Origin: Paraburkholderia tropica
GTDB taxonomy: Bacteria > Pseudomonadota > Gammaproteobacteria > Burkholderiales > Burkholderiaceae
Length of the DNA: 64,000 nt
Reading direction: 5' to 3'
Assembly (NCBI RefSeq): GCF_914484835.1
Contig: NZ_CAJZAR010000065.1
Coordinates: forward strand, 1-64,000
The translations under genes were made by a program, and so were the position numbers. Of the stretch, positions 8,573-17,326 are shown one piece after another. Position 1 is the stretch's first letter. Every line of letters starts with the position of its first letter. The notes under the pieces were generated by a model. The model ran no database searches. It was given only the letters and a program-made list of their open reading frames with translations, and had not been told where the DNA came from.

Positions 8573-10255
8573 ATGATCGTCGAATTGCTGAAGTCGCAAC
8601 CCGAGATTGCGCTGTTTATCAGCCTTGCGCTCGGTTATCTGATTGGCTCGGTCCGGTTTGGGCCGATATCGCTCGGCGGCGTGTGCGGCACGCTGATTGT
8701 CGCGCTCGTGCTCGGCCAGACCGGCGCGCGCATCGCGCCCGACCTCAAGAACATCGCGTTCGCGCTGTTCATCTTCGCGCTCGGCTTCACGGGCGGTCCG
8801 CAGTTCTTCGCGAACATCGGCAAGGGCTGGCGTTACGGGCTGCTGTCGATTGTCGAAATCGTCTCGGTGATGTCGCTCATCATGATTGCAGTCGTCCTGA
8901 TGAAGCTCGACGCGGGCACCGCCGCGGGTCTGCTGGCGGGCGCGGCGACCGAGTCGGCGGTGATCGGCACGGCTTCCGAGGCGATCGCGCGGCTCGGCCT
9001 CAGCGCGGACCAGGTCAGCACGCTGCAGGCGCACGTGGTGACCGCCTATAGCGTGAGCTACCTGTTCGGCCTGATCACCATCGTGCTGTTCACGAGCCAG
9101 GTCGCGCCGCTGATCCTGCGCGTGAATCTGCGCGAGGAGGCCGCGCGGCTCTTTCGCAAGCTCGGCGGCGACGGCGTGCTCGACGAAGGCCAGCGTCTCG
9201 CGCTGCCGCCGCTGGTGGGCCGCGCGTTCATGGCCGGTCCGGCCGCCGGTCTTCAGGTCGCGCAGTTCGAGGCGCGCTACGGCAACAACATCACGGTCGA
9301 GCGCGTGCTGCGCGAGCAGCGCGAGATCGAGGCGGACGGCCAGCTCGTGCTGCAGACCGGCGACGTGATCTTCATCGCGGGTCGCCGCGAAAGCATGGTC
9401 GATGCGTCCGTCCACCTCGGCCACGAAGTCTCGGGCGAGGGCTTCACGAAGCTGCTCGCGCAGCGCGTGGACGTGATGCTCACGCGCCGCGACGCCGACG
9501 GCCTCACGCTCGCGCAGATGCGCGAACGCGTCTCGCCGGAAGCGGGGCGCGGCATCTACGTGGGCGCGATCACGCGGCTGGACACCACGGTGCCCGCGCT
9601 GCCCGGCACGGTGGTGCGGCGCGGCGACGTGCTCACGCTGCTCGGCGCGCCCAGCGACGTCAAACGCGGCGCGCAGCGCCTCGGCTACGTGATCCAGCAG
9701 ACCACCAAGACCGACTTCGTCTATCTCGGGCTCGGCGTGCTCGTGGGCATGCTGATCGGCCGCTTCGGGCTGAAGGTGGGCGGCGTCTCGCTGGTGCTCG
9801 GCACGGGCGGCGGCTGTCTGCTCTCGGGTCTGCTGTTCGGCTGGGCGCGCTCGCATTTTCCCGTGGTCGGTTCGCTCCCCTCGGCGGCGGCGCAGGTGCT
9901 CAAGGACTTCGGCCTCGCGACCTTTATCGCCGCCGTGGGTTTGTCCGCCGGACCGGACGCCATCAAGCTCGTGCGCGAGTACGGTCTCGCGCTGCCGCTC
10001 GCCGGCATCCTGATGGTGCTGATTCCGGGCCTCCTCTCACTCTGGATCGGGCGCATGTTTCTCAAGCTCGATGCGCCGATGCTGCTCGGCGCGATTGCAG
10101 GGCAGCAGTGCAGCACGCCGGCGATCAGTGCGCTCGTGGGCGTCACCGGCAATTCCACTCCCGTGATCGGCTACACGATCACCTATGCGTTGTCGAACAT
10201 CCTGTTGCCGCTGATGGGGCCCGTGGTGGTCGGGCTCGCGGCGAAATTCGGCTGA
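8573..10255 (+). CDS. aspT: Aspartate:alanine antiporter, first copy
   Basis: The 560-residue inner-membrane carrier has the AspT/YidE/YbjL layout: an N-terminal membrane half (residues 1-180), a large cytosolic loop with two TrkA-C-like domains (about 200-380; ITVERVLREQ and VDVMLTRRDADG), and a second membrane half (380-560; GTGGGCLLSGLLFGWARSHF). In the characterised family, external aspartate is exchanged for internal alanine. Coupled to decarboxylation this generates a proton motive force. The decarboxylase gene lies two genes downstream on the same strand, which supports that role. Start ATG at 8573 follows an AT-rich leader. It is homologous to, but clearly distinct from, the next gene. 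Confidence 0.88.
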   Translation: MIVELLKSQPEIALFISLALGYLIGSVRFGPISLGGVCGTLIVALVLGQTGARIAPDLKNIAFALFIFALGFTGGPQFFANIGKGWRYGLLSIVEIVSVMSLIMIAVVLMKLDAGTAAGLLAGAATESAVIGTASEAIARLGLSADQVSTLQAHVVTAYSVSYLFGLITIVLFTSQVAPLILRVNLREEAARLFRKLGGDGVLDEGQRLALPPLVGRAFMAGPAAGLQVAQFEARYGNNITVERVLREQREIEADGQLVLQTGDVIFIAGRRESMVDASVHLGHEVSGEGFTKLLAQRVDVMLTRRDADGLTLAQMRERVSPEAGRGIYVGAITRLDTTVPALPGTVVRRGDVLTLLGAPSDVKRGAQRLGYVIQQTTKTDFVYLGLGVLVGMLIGRFGLKVGGVSLVLGTGGGCLLSGLLFGWARSHFPVVGSLPSAAAQVLKDFGLATFIAAVGLSAGPDAIKLVREYGLALPLAGILMVLIPGLLSLWIGRMFLKLDAPMLLGAIAGQQCSTPAISALVGVTGNSTPVIGYTITYALSNILLPLMGPVVVGLAAKFG

Positions 10256-10378
10256 CCCGCGCGGCGTTTCGCCGAAGGGACCGCGGCGCGGTTTCAGCCG
10301 CGGCTTCGTCGGCGGCGCGTTACGTCGGGTCGTACCGTACCGGCTTCAGGCTGTCACTTCTATCCAAGCGAGGGCACG

Positions 10379-12064
10379 ATGGAATGGCTACATGACATCT
10401 TTCACAAATCTCCTGAAATCGCCTTGTTTCTCTCGCTGGCCGTCGGTTACTGGATCGGCCAGATCAATTTCGGCAAGTTCCAGTTAGGCGGCGTGGGCGG
10501 GTCGCTGCTGGCGGCCGTGGTCATCAGCCAGGCGGGCGTGACCATCGACAACGGCGTGAAGTCGGTGATGTTCGCGGTGTTCATCTACGCCGTGGGCTAC
10601 GACTCCGGGCCGGGCTTCTTCAACTCGCTCAACCGCAAGACGCTGCGCGAGATCGCCATGGCCGTGTTCATGGCCGTCGCGGGCCTCGTCACGGTGGTGA
10701 TCTGCGCGAAGCTCTTTCACCTCAACAAGGGTCTCGCGGCCGGTCTCGCGGCGGGCGGCATGACGCAGTCGGCGATCATCGGCACGGCCGGCGACGCCAT
10801 CGCGCGTCTGGGTCTGCCCGCCGATCAGGTCAAGGCGATGCAGGCCGACGTGGCGATCGGCTATGCCGTGACCTACGTGTTCGGTTCGCTCGGCGCGATC
10901 ATCGTCTGCGTGAACATCCTGCCGAAGTTCATGGGCCGCAGCCTCAAGGACGCGTCGATGGACGCCGAGCGCGAAATGGCCGGCGGCTCGACGGCGAGCG
11001 GGCCGGGCCAGATCACGGCGCTGCCCGAACTGTTCGGCCGCGTGTTCCGCGTGGAAGCGGGCGCGGGCCAGACGGTCAGGCAGCTCGAAGCGGCGGAGAA
11101 GGATTTCGTCGCGATCGAGAAGATCCGGCGCGCGGGCAAGGTGCTCGATTCGACGCCCGACTTCGTGCTGAGCCGCGACGACATCGTGCTGGTGGTCGGG
11201 CGCCGCGAGCAGATGGTCGAAGTGGGCGCGCTGATCGGGCCGGAAGTGCCGGACTCGGGCGGCATGAGCCTCGTGATGCAGACGCGCCAGCTCGTCTTCA
11301 CGAAGAAGGGCATGAATCACACGACGATCGCCGACGTGCGCAAGAACGTCGATCGCGACATGCGCCACGGCGTCTATATCGAGAAGATCGAACGCGCGGG
11401 CCAGCCGCTGCCGGTGCTGCCGCAGACAAAGCTCGAACACGGCGACGTCATCACGATCTACGGCACGGCCACGGACACGAAGCGTGCGGTGAAGGAAGCC
11501 GGTTATGAGCTCGCGTACAGCAACAAGACCGACTTCATCTATATGGGCGTCGGCCTCGTGCTCGGTCTGCTGATCGGCCTGATCGTCGTGAACGTGGCGG
11601 GCATTCCGCTCACGCTCGGCTCGGGCGGCGGCTGCCTGCTCGCGGGTCTGCTGTTCGGCTGGATGCGCGGCAAGCATCCGATGTACGGCGTGATGCCGCC
11701 CGCGGCGTCGCAACTGCTCAAGGACTTCGGGCTCGCGGCGTTCGTCGCCGTGGTCGGCCTGAATTCCGGCTTGCAGGCCGTGGTGACGGTCAAGCAGAGC
11801 GGCATCACGATCTTCCTGCTCGGCGTGGTGGTGACCATCGTGCCGCTGATCCTCACCATGCTGTTTGGCCGCTACGTCCTGAAGTACAACAACGCGGCGA
11901 TTCTCGCGGGCGCGCTGTCCGGCTCGCGCAGTGCGAACCCGGCGTTCGGCGGCATTCTCGACAAGGCCGAGAGCGCGGTGCCGACGGTGCCGTTCGCCAT
12001 CACCTACGCGATCGCCAACGTGCTGCTCACGCTGCTCGGGCCGCTCGTGGTCGGTCTCGCATGA
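10379..12064 (+). CDS. aspT: Aspartate:alanine antiporter, second copy
   Basis: The 561-residue protein has the same domain order as the preceding gene (membrane half, two TrkA-C-like domains, membrane half). It shares motifs such as SGGGCLLAGLLFGW, the N-terminal HKSPEIALFLSLAVGYWIG and SNKTDFIYMGVGLVLGLLIG. The two copies differ at many positions, so this is an old duplication, not a recent one. The start at 10379 has a GAGGGCAC ribosome site just upstream. It may form a heteromer with the first copy or carry a different substrate; neither can be decided from sequence. It is 123 bases after the first copy and 142 bases before the decarboxylase. Confidence 0.88.
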   Translation: MEWLHDIFHKSPEIALFLSLAVGYWIGQINFGKFQLGGVGGSLLAAVVISQAGVTIDNGVKSVMFAVFIYAVGYDSGPGFFNSLNRKTLREIAMAVFMAVAGLVTVVICAKLFHLNKGLAAGLAAGGMTQSAIIGTAGDAIARLGLPADQVKAMQADVAIGYAVTYVFGSLGAIIVCVNILPKFMGRSLKDASMDAEREMAGGSTASGPGQITALPELFGRVFRVEAGAGQTVRQLEAAEKDFVAIEKIRRAGKVLDSTPDFVLSRDDIVLVVGRREQMVEVGALIGPEVPDSGGMSLVMQTRQLVFTKKGMNHTTIADVRKNVDRDMRHGVYIEKIERAGQPLPVLPQTKLEHGDVITIYGTATDTKRAVKEAGYELAYSNKTDFIYMGVGLVLGLLIGLIVVNVAGIPLTLGSGGGCLLAGLLFGWMRGKHPMYGVMPPAASQLLKDFGLAAFVAVVGLNSGLQAVVTVKQSGITIFLLGVVVTIVPLILTMLFGRYVLKYNNAAILAGALSGSRSANPAFGGILDKAESAVPTVPFAITYAIANVLLTLLGPLVVGLA

Positions 12065-12076
12065 CATGAAGCCAAA

Positions 12077-12104
12077 ACGGGCCGCGCGAGGAGCGCAGGC
12101 CCGT
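12077..12104 (+). terminator. Weak intergenic hairpin between aspT and asdA
   Basis: ACGGGCC (12077-12083) pairs with GGCCCGT (12098-12104) over a 14-base loop and is followed by CCTTAA, not a T-run. It could be a partial terminator or an mRNA-stabilising hairpin that sets the ratio of antiporter to decarboxylase. Confidence 0.3.
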
Positions 12105-12206
12105 CCTTAACGATCTGTCGCAACGCGGGCCGCTTGCGGCGCCCACCGCACACGGTGAGCACAACGAACGAAGCGGCGCGCACCACGTCTTCCAATGGAG
12201 AGCACC

Positions 12207-13874
12207 ATGGCAAAAGGTAAAGGCAACGGCAACGAAGCGAAGGAAAAGTCGGCCCTCGACGCGCTGAGCCCGTTCGAGCTCAAGGACGAGCTGATCAAGG
12301 CGGCCGGCGGCGGCGCGGCCGAGCGTCCGGCCAACTTCTCGATGCTCAACGCGGGGCGCGGCAATCCGAACTTCCTCGCCACCATTCCGCGCCACGGCTT
12401 CTGGCAACTGGGCCTCTTCGCGATGCGCGAATCGGAGCGCTCGTTCGCCTATCTGCCCGAAGGCGTGGGCGGCTTCCCGCAGCGCGCGGGCATCGTCGAG
12501 CGCTTCGATCTGTTCGTGCGCGAGAACAAGGGCGAGCCGGGCATCGACTTCCTCTCGGGCGCCGTGTCGTATGTGCGCGATCAGCTCGGCCTCTCGGCCG
12601 GCGACTTCCTCTACGAGATGTGCGAAGGCATCCTCGCCTGCAACTATCCCGTGCCGGACCGCATGCTGAAGCTTTCGGAGATCATCGTCGGGCAATATCT
12701 GCGCCGCGAGATGATCGGCAAGCATCCGTTCGTCGGCGAGTTCGACGTGTTCGCGGTGGAAGGCGGCACCGCGGCCATGACGTACATCTTCAACACGATG
12801 CGCGAGAATTTCCTGATCAAGGCGGGCGACACCATCGCGCTCGGCATGCCGATCTTCACGCCGTACATCGAGATTCCCGAACTCAACGATTACCAGCTCA
12901 ACGTCGTGCATCTCGATGCCAACGTGGAGAGCAACTGGCAATACTCGAAGAAGGAACTCGACAAGCTGCGCGATCCGAAGGTCAAGGCGTTCTTCCTCGT
13001 GAATCCGAGCAATCCGCCTTCGGTGAAGATCGACGACGCGAGCCTCGAATACATCGCCGATATCGTCAAGGAGCGCCCGGACCTCATCATCCTGACCGAC
13101 GACGTGTACGGCACCTTCGCCGACAACTTCGTCTCGCTGTTCGCGCTCGCGCCGAAGAACACGATTCTCGTGTACTCCTATTCGAAGTATTTCGGCGCGA
13201 CGGGCTGGCGTCTGGGCGCGATCGCGACGCATCGCGACAACGTGCTCGACGCCACGCTCGCGAAGCTGCCGAAGGACGAGAAGAAGATTCTGCACAAGCG
13301 CTACGAGTCGATCACGACCGAGCCGGACAAGCTCAAGTTCATCGACCGTCTGGTGGCCGACAGCCGCACCGTCGCGCTCAATCACACGGCCGGCCTGTCG
13401 ACGCCGCAGCAGGTGCAGATGGTGTTGTTCTCGCTGTTCTCGCTGATGGACACGCCCGACGCGTACAAGAACGCGCTCAAGCGCCTGATCCGCAACCGCA
13501 AGCGCGCGCTGTTCGAGGAGATGGGCATCGCCTACGACGAGAGCGATCCGAACCAGGTCGACTACTACACGATTCTCGACATGGAGTATCTGGGCGAGAA
13601 ACTGTACGGGCGCGACTTCGTCGATTGGCTGCTCAAGCAGACGCAGCCCAACGAGCTGCTGTTCCGTCTGGCGAGCGAGGCGCGCGTGGTGCTGCTGCCG
13701 GGCAAGGGCTTCGGCACGCCGCATCCGTCGGGCCGCGTGTCGCTCGCGAACCTCAACGAGTCCGATTACCGCAAGATCGGCCGCGCGGTGCGCAAGCTGA
13801 CCGAGGAGTACGTCCACCGCTACAACGAGGCCACGGGCAAGAAGCTCGCGCTCGATACGGTGCAGAAGAAGTAA
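12207..13874 (+). CDS. asdA: Aspartate 4-decarboxylase (bifunctional aspartate aminotransferase/decarboxylase)
   Basis: The 555-residue PLP enzyme is of the large class I aminotransferase type that converts L-aspartate to L-alanine and CO2. The PLP-binding segment YSYSKYFGATGWRLG is clear, with the Schiff-base Lys at about residue 327. The Asp that holds the pyridine nitrogen is in LIILTDDVYGTF, and the asparagine loop is FFLVNPSNPPSVKI. The length of about 530-560 fits AsdA rather than ordinary 400-residue aminotransferases. The start at 12207 is chosen over 12195 because GGAG at 12197-12200 sits correctly before it. With the two antiporters it forms an aspartate-alanine decarboxylation cycle that consumes internal protons and exports alanine. 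Confidence 0.92.
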   Translation: MAKGKGNGNEAKEKSALDALSPFELKDELIKAAGGGAAERPANFSMLNAGRGNPNFLATIPRHGFWQLGLFAMRESERSFAYLPEGVGGFPQRAGIVERFDLFVRENKGEPGIDFLSGAVSYVRDQLGLSAGDFLYEMCEGILACNYPVPDRMLKLSEIIVGQYLRREMIGKHPFVGEFDVFAVEGGTAAMTYIFNTMRENFLIKAGDTIALGMPIFTPYIEIPELNDYQLNVVHLDANVESNWQYSKKELDKLRDPKVKAFFLVNPSNPPSVKIDDASLEYIADIVKERPDLIILTDDVYGTFADNFVSLFALAPKNTILVYSYSKYFGATGWRLGAIATHRDNVLDATLAKLPKDEKKILHKRYESITTEPDKLKFIDRLVADSRTVALNHTAGLSTPQQVQMVLFSLFSLMDTPDAYKNALKRLIRNRKRALFEEMGIAYDESDPNQVDYYTILDMEYLGEKLYGRDFVDWLLKQTQPNELLFRLASEARVVLLPGKGFGTPHPSGRVSLANLNESDYRKIGRAVRKLTEEYVHRYNEATGKKLALDTVQKK

Positions 13875-13890
13875 GTTCTCGGCGCGGATG

Positions 13891-13934
13891 AAAAAAACCG
13901 CCCGCGGCGCGAAGCGCGCTGCGGGCGGTTTTTT
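13891..13934. terminator. Bidirectional rho-independent terminator
   Basis: A long GC-rich stem (AAAAACCGCCCGC at its left arm, its complement ending in GGCGGTTTTTT) lies 16 bases after the asdA stop. The A-run on one side and the T-run on the other let it end both asdA and the convergent MFS gene. Confidence 0.88.
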
Positions 13935-14002
13935 GTCTGGGCGCGAAACAGCGGGCGCCTTGTGTGGTTGAGGCTGCGGTTCAGTCGGCGCTCAGTCCGC
14001 GC

Positions 14003-15238
14003 TCAGTCCGCGCGTTGTGCGGCGCTGGCCGTGGCCTTCGCCTCGGCCGCCGCCTTCACGCTCTTGCGATGCAGCGAGACCGACAGCGCCACGGCCGCCG
14101 CCGACGCGATCGCCGCGAACAGATACACCGAGCCATAGCCGAACAGATTCGCCACATAGCCCGCGAGCGGGCCGGTGATGCCGAGCGACAGATCGAGGAA
14201 CACCGAGTACGCCGAGAGCGCCGCGCCGCGGCTGGCCGCCGGCACGAGACCGACCGCTTCGACGCCGAGCGCCGGGAACACCAGCGCGAAGCCGAAGCCC
14301 GTGAGCGCCGCGCCCGCGAGCGCGAAATGCGGCGTCGGCGCGAGCCACAGCAGCAAGAGGCCCGCGCATTCGCACGAGAACGAAGCGATGGCGACGCGGA
14401 AGCCGCCGAAGGTCTTGATCGTGTTCGCGAACAGCAGGCGCGCGCCGATGAACATCAGGCCGAACAGCGTCAGCGAGAACGCCGCGTTGTCCCAGTGGCG
14501 CGCCGCGTAGAACAGCGTGATGAAGGTGGCGATCGAGCCGAAGCCCGCCGAGCCGAGCGCGAGGCCGAGGCCGTGCGGCAGCACGCGCGTGAACACGCTG
14601 CGGTACGACATGCGCTCGCCGTGCACGACCGGCACCGGCGCGATCGGGCGCGCGAGCCAGAAGCCGAGCGCGGCCAGCGCGATCACCGACACGCCGAGCG
14701 TCCAGTAGCCGACGAAGTGCACCATCTCCACGCCGAGCGGCGCGCCCAGCGCGAGCGCGCCGTAGGTCGCGATGCCGTTCCACGAAATCACCTTGGCGTT
14801 GTGCGCCGTGCCCACGCGGCCGATGCCCCAGAGGATCGCGCCCGTGCCGCAGAGGCTTTCGCCGCAGCCGAGCAGCAGGCGGCCCATCACGAGCAGCGTC
14901 AGCGAGAGGCCCGGCCAGTGATCGACCAGCGTGCCGAGCAGCAGCAGCACGCCGCTCGCGCCGCAGATCGTCAGGCCGATCGAGACGGTTTTCTTCGGGC
15001 CGAGCGTGTCCGCCGAGCGGCCGGCGAGGGCGCGCGAGCAGAGCGTCGCGATGTACTGCACGCTGATCGCCGCGCCCGCCACCACGGTGCTGAAGCCGAG
15101 GTCGTTGTGCACGTAGCCCGGCAGCACGGCGAGCGGAATGCCGATCGTCAGGTAGCAGAGGAAGGTGAAAAAGACGACCGGAATGATCTGCAGGGTCGTC
15201 GATGCGGCGGAGCGCGGGGGCGCCAAATCAGCGGACAT
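14003..15238 (-). CDS. MFS transporter, YhhS-like
   Basis: The 411-residue permease starts MSADLAPPRSAASTTLQIIP. It contains the sequence CSRALAGRSADTLGPKKTV, the MFS loop motif of the YhhS/YfcJ (arabinose-transporter-like) family, and about 12 hydrophobic helices with an Ala/Lys-rich cytosolic tail. I placed the start at 15238 because the 116 residues upstream in the open frame are basic and not membrane-like. The substrate is unknown. It is divergent from the xanthine dehydrogenase operon across a 496-base gap and could be a purine or purine-analogue exporter, but that is a guess from position only. Confidence 0.82.
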   Translation of the reverse strand: MSADLAPPRSAASTTLQIIPVVFFTFLCYLTIGIPLAVLPGYVHNDLGFSTVVAGAAISVQYIATLCSRALAGRSADTLGPKKTVSIGLTICGASGVLLLLGTLVDHWPGLSLTLLVMGRLLLGCGESLCGTGAILWGIGRVGTAHNAKVISWNGIATYGALALGAPLGVEMVHFVGYWTLGVSVIALAALGFWLARPIAPVPVVHGERMSYRSVFTRVLPHGLGLALGSAGFGSIATFITLFYAARHWDNAAFSLTLFGLMFIGARLLFANTIKTFGGFRVAIASFSCECAGLLLLWLAPTPHFALAGAALTGFGFALVFPALGVEAVGLVPAASRGAALSAYSVFLDLSLGITGPLAGYVANLFGYGSVYLFAAIASAAAVALSVSLHRKSVKAAAEAKATASAAQRAD

Positions 15239-15734
15239 GGGGAAAACGCGGATGGATAACGGCGGGAAAGGCGTGATTGTACGTTGGAACCGGTTCTTAT
15301 GCAGATGTTGAAAAAGCGTTTCGGTGAGCGGAACAACACGTTTTTCGCGTGTTTCGCCGCTTAAACGTCTTGTCATCTGCGTGCACGGAAATGGGCGAGG
15401 TTGCGCGACGTTGGTGCTATTTGGCGTCTGCGGGCACGCGCGCGGCAAGGAGGGAGTTAGAAAGCGGGGCGCGAGCATCAGGATGAGGCATCGGCTGGCA
15501 CCTGGCGATGTCCGGTTCGCGGGATTCGTAGAGGAAATCGCGCGATCAGGACGCGCCGACATACGCACGGCGTGCGCGGATTCCATCGATTTATCGCCGC
15601 AACGATATATCCCCCATGCACCTGCGCCTATGGGATCTCAATATTGGTGGTGATAGCTTTGAAACTGTCCACGGATGCGTGGCGAGCCGGAGACGCTTGC
15701 CGCGCACTCTGCATTCAACGACGAGCCAGAAACC
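15239..15734. other. Intergenic region between divergent MFS gene and xdhA
   Basis: This 496-base gap holds both divergent promoters. The only structure I can point to is the perfect palindrome at 15287-15296, just upstream of the MFS gene. I see no credible gene; open frames here are short and lack ribosome sites. Confidence 0.4.
15287..15296. promoter_or_regulatory. Palindrome GAACCGGTTC, candidate operator
   Basis: A perfect 10-base palindrome lies about 50 bases upstream of the MFS start, the usual position for a repressor site overlapping a promoter. The regulator is not identified; LacI- and GntR-type proteins use sites of this kind. Confidence 0.3.
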
Positions 15735-17288
15735 ATGAATCAGCCGATCCGCTTCTATCACCGCAACGCGATCCGCGAAGTCAGCGACGCGGGCGTGACC
15801 CGCACCGTCCTCCAATACCTGCGCGAAGACGCGCGCTGCACCGGCACGAAGGAAGGCTGCGCCGAGGGCGACTGCGGCGCGTGCACGGTCGTCGTGGGCG
15901 AGCGCACCGCCGAGGGCGGCGTGAGCTTCAAGGCCGTCAACGCCTGCATCCAGTTCCTGCCGACGCTCGACGGCAAGGCGCTGTTCACGGTCGAGGACCT
16001 GCGCCAGCCCGACGGCTCGCTGCATCCGGTCCAGCAGGCGATGGTCGACTGTCACGGCTCGCAGTGCGGCTTCTGTACGCCCGGTTTCGTCATGTCGATG
16101 TGGTCGCTCTACGAGAAGCACGGCCACGAACACGCGCCGCAAGGCTGCGCGGGCAAGGCGCAATGCAGCGTGCCGTCGCGCGACGAGATCGCCAATGCGC
16201 TCACGGGCAATCTGTGCCGCTGCACCGGCTATCGGCCGATCCTCGACGCGGCGGAGCAGATGTTCAGGCTCGATGCGCCCAAGGCGCCTGTCGACGTGAA
16301 GGCGCTCGCGGCCTCGCTCGCGACGATCGAGCGCGGCGAGACCTTCCACTACGAGCACCGCGGCCAGCAGTTCGACGCGCCGCGCACCGTCGAGGCGCTC
16401 GCCGCGATCAAGGCCGCGCGCCCGAACACGCGCATTCTCGCGGGCAGCACCGACATCGGCCTGTGGGTCACGAAGCAGATGCGCGATCTCGGCGACATCG
16501 TCTACGTGGGCCAGGTCGAGGCGATGCGTGAAATCGACGTCAGCGACGAATGGATTCGCATCGGCGCGGGCGTGACGGTCGAGCGCGGCTATGCCGAACT
16601 CGTGAAGCACTATCCCGAACTCGAAGAAATGTGGCTGCGCTTCGCGTCGCTGCCGATCCGCAATGCGGGCACGCTCGGCGGCAACATCGCGAACGGCTCG
16701 CCGATCGGCGACTCGATGCCGGGCCTGATCGCGCTGGGCGCGCGCGTGGTGCTGCGCGGCGGCGAGGTCGAGCGCGAGCTGCCGCTCGAAGACCTCTATG
16801 TCGCGTACCAGAAGAAGGACATGGCCGAGCACGAGTTCGTGTTGGCGCTCAAGGTGCCGACGCGCAGCGGCGCGCGCGCGAATCTGAAGTTCCGCACCTA
16901 CAAGATCTCGAAGCGTTTCGATTCCGATATTTCGGCCGTGTGCGCCGCGTTTTCGTATATCGCCGACGGTGAACATGGCGAGACGATCCGCGAGCCGCGT
17001 ATCGCGTTCGGCGGCATGGCGGCTACGCCAAAGCGCGCGAGCCACGCCGAAGCCGTGCTCGCCGATGCGCAATGGCACGAAGCCACCGCGCAGGCCGCGA
17101 TGATCGCGCTCGGCAAGGACTACGCGCCGCTCTCGGACATGCGCGCGACGAGCGAGTATCGCCTCGAATCGGCGAAGAACACCTTGTATCGATTCTGGCT
17201 CGAAACGCGCCCGCACAATCCGCTCTTGCCGCAGGCGCTGAACGTGCGCGCGGTGGCAGCGGAAAGCGCTGAAAGCAGCGCGGTCTGA
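15735..17288 (+). CDS. xdhA: Xanthine dehydrogenase small subunit (2Fe-2S and FAD)
   Basis: The 517-residue protein joins three parts. First is a plant-type 2Fe-2S ferredoxin domain (Cys42, Cys47, Cys50 and Cys71; the core reads GCAEGDCGAC). Second is the helical 2Fe-2S domain (Cys111, Cys114, Cys161, Cys163; QCGFCTPGFVMS and GNLCRCTGYRPI). Third is an FAD-binding domain from about residue 190 (LRFASLPIRNAGTLGGNIAN). It passes electrons from the molybdenum site of XdhB to NAD+. The start at 15735 fits the usual XdhA N-terminus (IRFYHRN...). It is the first gene of xdhABC, 38 bases before xdhB. Confidence 0.95.
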   Translation: MNQPIRFYHRNAIREVSDAGVTRTVLQYLREDARCTGTKEGCAEGDCGACTVVVGERTAEGGVSFKAVNACIQFLPTLDGKALFTVEDLRQPDGSLHPVQQAMVDCHGSQCGFCTPGFVMSMWSLYEKHGHEHAPQGCAGKAQCSVPSRDEIANALTGNLCRCTGYRPILDAAEQMFRLDAPKAPVDVKALAASLATIERGETFHYEHRGQQFDAPRTVEALAAIKAARPNTRILAGSTDIGLWVTKQMRDLGDIVYVGQVEAMREIDVSDEWIRIGAGVTVERGYAELVKHYPELEEMWLRFASLPIRNAGTLGGNIANGSPIGDSMPGLIALGARVVLRGGEVERELPLEDLYVAYQKKDMAEHEFVLALKVPTRSGARANLKFRTYKISKRFDSDISAVCAAFSYIADGEHGETIREPRIAFGGMAATPKRASHAEAVLADAQWHEATAQAAMIALGKDYAPLSDMRATSEYRLESAKNTLYRFWLETRPHNPLLPQALNVRAVAAESAESSAV

Positions 17289-17326
17289 TCGAACAGGAAA
17301 CGGAACAAGATACGGAGAACGAAACC

